A stretch of DNA of 44,522 nt, taken from positions 1 to 44,522 of the forward strand of contig JADFZS010000033.1 in assembly GCA_015232405.1 (NCBI GenBank), read 5' to 3'. Each line of letters starts with the position of its first letter. The stretch's first letter is position 1. This document shows, one piece after another, positions 42,500-44,522 of this stretch. A program made the translations under genes and the position numbers. Source of the stretch: Magnetococcales bacterium (lineage in GTDB: Bacteria > Pseudomonadota > Magnetococcia > Magnetococcales > JADFYX01). A model generated the notes under the pieces. That model was not told where the DNA came from and made no database searches. It worked only from the letters and a program-made list of their open reading frames with translations.

Positions 42500-44251
42500 T
42501 TACCTATTTTTTGTCGGTGGTGATAACAGCTTTGCATTACTATCTTTATGTTTTGTAACTACTCTTTTGGCAGCTATACCAGTTTCAACAACACCACCCA
42601 CAACATCCCCCAACCAGCGGGCAACACCCGGTCCCAACAGTTCAACCGGGACTAAATACCACTCATCTCCATCTTCTGCTACAGATGTTTTTATCTGGTC
42701 AGATTCACCCCTCAGGCTTGGTTGCTCAGCTGTATTGTTATTTTCGCCAAGCTGATTAGCTTCAAATGATGTAGAGTAGTGATACGATTTTAGCTCAATC
42801 TCCTCAAGCAGATCTTTCAGACGTTGCCTATCCTCCATTTCCGATTTTTCTGCTTCTTTCTCTTCCTGCAGTTTTTGTAATAGCTGCTGCTCTTTGATCT
42901 TAGCTTCATCGGCTTTTTTCAGGGAATCTTTAGGTGTATGTAGTTGTTCCTCAGCTATTGAAGTATTTATAGATTTTTGTAAATCAGCAGCAATATCATC
43001 AAAAGCAGCTAGCATGGTAGCATCTTGGCGAAGGGCAGATAGTCGCGCCTCATCCTGCTTTTGCAACATTCTTCTACCTTCCGCCTTGATAGCCTCTATT
43101 ATGGTATCTATCTCCTCAAGACTGCGCTCTTCATTTTTATCTTTTGTATTAATTGATACATTTGTCGCGGGGTTTAAAACCAGATTTGGTGCTTGGGCAT
43201 TTGCGGTAGAAATTATTGCTTTATCAGAGCTGCTATCTTGGTTCTTGTTATCTTCTGCCAAAATAAATGCAGAGGTGTTCTTATCAACGTCGATAGTCTG
43301 TCTGGCAGTCCACTGGGCTGATAGCTGGGCATTGACCCTCTGGGCGATCTGTTTTTTGACTTTTATGGGAAGACTGTTAAATATATCTGATTTTCTTGGG
43401 TCAAAATCAATTGTGTGGTGTTCAAATAAATATTTTTTAGGGGGAGTTTCAGCAACCTTGGCAACTTTGGCCTGTTCCTCTTTTTGTGGCAGTAAAACCT
43501 CTTTGGAATCCTGCACATCAATGGTGGGCTGGGAAACCCAATTAGATGAGGTTATAACCGGGGCCTCTTTTGCCTCTCCTTCACCTTTATTGATAGGTAG
43601 TGAAGCTAGCAGATTTTCATGAAAACTTTTTTGCTGCTTATCAATATCAATCTCATTTGGTTTAGGGTGGGCAGATAGGTCAATATCTGGAACCTGTCTT
43701 GTTTGCTCTGCTACGGTTTCCTGATCTTCCTGTTTCTCTTTTACCTCCACTTCCTCATCTTGTTTTTCGTTCATCCATGGGTTGAGTAGCTTTTCCAAGT
43801 TGTCGGATTGAGAAGAATCCACTTGAATAAATTGAGAAGGTGGGTGATTTGAATTGTCCAGGGTTACAGTTTCTACTGCAACAGAATCGCTATCGTCAGT
43901 GTCTGTTTGGGCTGTATCAGCCTCAATTACCTCATTGGCAATAGGCTCTGGAGTGATAACTGGTTGGTTGGATGTTGCTACATCGCTGTTTTCGCTACTT
44001 TTGTCTGCCCAATTTGTCAGAAGTTGGCTAAAGTCCGTTTTGTGTGCAGAGCTATCTATTATCTGTTGCACAGGCTTTGTTGTTGGTAAATTTGTATCTA
44101 CCTCTGGGCTTACAGTAATTACTTCAGGTGTGTCTGGCTCAGGTTGAGTGGGGGCTGGTTCTGGTTCCGGTTTTGGTTGCAGCAGAGATGCCAACGCCTC
44201 AGTTGCTGACTTAAAAGCGTGAAGTCCGTTAAATCTTGGGTCTACATCCAT
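42500..44251 (-). CDS. Second MamJ-like linker candidate, long acidic centre
   Basis: 583 residues from ATG 44251 (GGGAG six bases upstream). The frame is open to a GTG at 44320 but without better support. Seen: an N-terminal helix motif (RFNGLHAFKSATEALASLL) matching the one in the 5303-6307 product. A Pro/Glu/Asp-rich acidic centre follows with repeated SQLLTNW/LEKLLNPW-like segments, and a helical region (DTIIEAIKAEGRRMLQKQDEARL) similar in style to the giant coiled coil. The C-terminal block EWYLVPVELLGPGVARWLGDVVGG is shared with the same protein. It lacks the Gly-rich tail of its counterpart and ends basic. Inferred: a MamK/magnetosome adaptor of the MamJ/LimJ kind. Homology between the two window proteins is well supported at both ends; MamJ identity is not proven. 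Confidence 0.75.
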   Translation of the reverse strand: MDVDPRFNGLHAFKSATEALASLLQPKPEPEPAPTQPEPDTPEVITVSPEVDTNLPTTKPVQQIIDSSAHKTDFSQLLTNWADKSSENSDVATSNQPVITPEPIANEVIEADTAQTDTDDSDSVAVETVTLDNSNHPPSQFIQVDSSQSDNLEKLLNPWMNEKQDEEVEVKEKQEDQETVAEQTRQVPDIDLSAHPKPNEIDIDKQQKSFHENLLASLPINKGEGEAKEAPVITSSNWVSQPTIDVQDSKEVLLPQKEEQAKVAKVAETPPKKYLFEHHTIDFDPRKSDIFNSLPIKVKKQIAQRVNAQLSAQWTARQTIDVDKNTSAFILAEDNKNQDSSSDKAIISTANAQAPNLVLNPATNVSINTKDKNEERSLEEIDTIIEAIKAEGRRMLQKQDEARLSALRQDATMLAAFDDIAADLQKSINTSIAEEQLHTPKDSLKKADEAKIKEQQLLQKLQEEKEAEKSEMEDRQRLKDLLEEIELKSYHYSTSFEANQLGENNNTAEQPSLRGESDQIKTSVAEDGDEWYLVPVELLGPGVARWLGDVVGGVVETGIAAKRVVTKHKDSNAKLLSPPTKNR

Positions 44252-44394
44252 TGCCTGCTCCCAGCTGCTTAAATTATACAATATAAATCGCGCATTGTAC
44301 CGTATAACTGAGGGCTTCACAATAGTTAACTATTCAACTTACAAGAAATAATAGTAAAATGTGAAAGGTGTTATATTGATGTTTTGTTAGCTGG

Positions 44395-44522
44395 TTATTT
44401 GTCGGTCATTGTTATTAAAGTTCCACCTTCACCCTTTGCAATTCGGTTTAAATGGTAAGAGACGCAACCATCTTGGGGGGCCTCTTTTGCGAGAGACTCA
44501 AGCTCTCTTTGTGCGTTGGCAA
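44395..44522 (-). CDS. Truncated C-terminus of an unidentified protein
   Basis: Open to the window edge; 41 residues remain, reading ANAQRELESLAKEAPQDGC, then VSYHLNRIAKG and TLITMTDK before the stop. The pattern (helix, D-G, Y..R, then MT-K end) is reminiscent of C-termini of CHASE2-type class III adenylate cyclases, which would fit the CNB proteins nearby. That is a weak resemblance only. The ORF is too short to be certain it is coding. Confidence 0.4.
   Translation of the reverse strand, partial: ANAQRELESLAKEAPQDGCVSYHLNRIAKGEGGTLITMTDK

Noticed and set aside
1..44522. Insertion sequences, tRNA/rRNA genes, attachment sites
   Set aside because: No transposase or integrase motif, no cloverleaf-like sequence with CCA end and no rRNA segment was recognised; small or divergent cases could be missed by eye.

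Overview
The window reads as AT-rich chromosomal DNA of a magnetotactic bacterium. The basis is one very recognisable gene, mamK (6442-7482), which encodes the actin-like protein of the magnetosome cytoskeleton. It keeps the MamK-specific C-terminal tail and the FLGIDLGTS, SVVGYPKD, GVPARAS and VSEPFMV blocks. No other core magnetosome gene (mamI, E, M, O, Q, B, A) is present, so this is either a flank of a magnetosome island or a separate MamK locus. Placement near the Magnetococcales or alphaproteobacterial magnetotactic lineages is inferred from MamK similarity alone and is uncertain.

Layout. (1) 165-7482, plus strand: a ZorA/MotA/ExbB-type membrane protein with a long cytoplasmic tail, a ZorB/MotB-like partner with an OmpA-like end, a small MamJ-like linker candidate and mamK, closed by a strong intrinsic terminator. 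(2) 7585-9618: a TPR plus CgeB-type glycosyltransferase. (3) 9635-10954, minus: a ClC chloride channel whose gating glutamate position is tyrosine. (4) 11095-19207, minus: a tightly packed anaerobic cobalamin operon (cbiF-X-C-D-ET-L-G, a TPMT-like methyltransferase, cbiH) under a cobalamin riboswitch at about 19315-19500, with cbiA just upstream (19647-20960). (5) 21112-33585, minus: a giant 4157-residue second ZorA-like protein with thousands of residues of repetitive predicted coiled coil. (6) 34046-37712, plus: three cyclic-nucleotide-binding-domain proteins and a single-pass protein with a SPOR domain. (7) 37817-44251, minus: a 1493-residue membrane protein ending in a PilZ domain and a second MamJ-like linker candidate. 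A truncated gene end lies at the right edge.

The proposed system. Outside the cobalamin block, most genes look like parts of one envelope-anchored, MamK-associated machine. Two ZorA-like proteins share their three-helix membrane module. Each sits beside a single-pass protein with a similar IPL...E... transmembrane helix: one ends in an OmpA-like domain, the other in a SPOR domain, and both fold types bind peptidoglycan. Two otherwise different linker proteins share the same N-terminal and C-terminal motifs, one of them encoded directly upstream of mamK as mamJ is in Magnetospirillum. Several cNMP-binding domains and one PilZ domain without any DNA-binding domain suggest second-messenger control at protein level. 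My working hypothesis is an ion-driven, stator-like pair of complexes whose cytoplasmic coiled-coil tails position or tension MamK filaments. The domain similarities are read from the sequence; the machine is inference.
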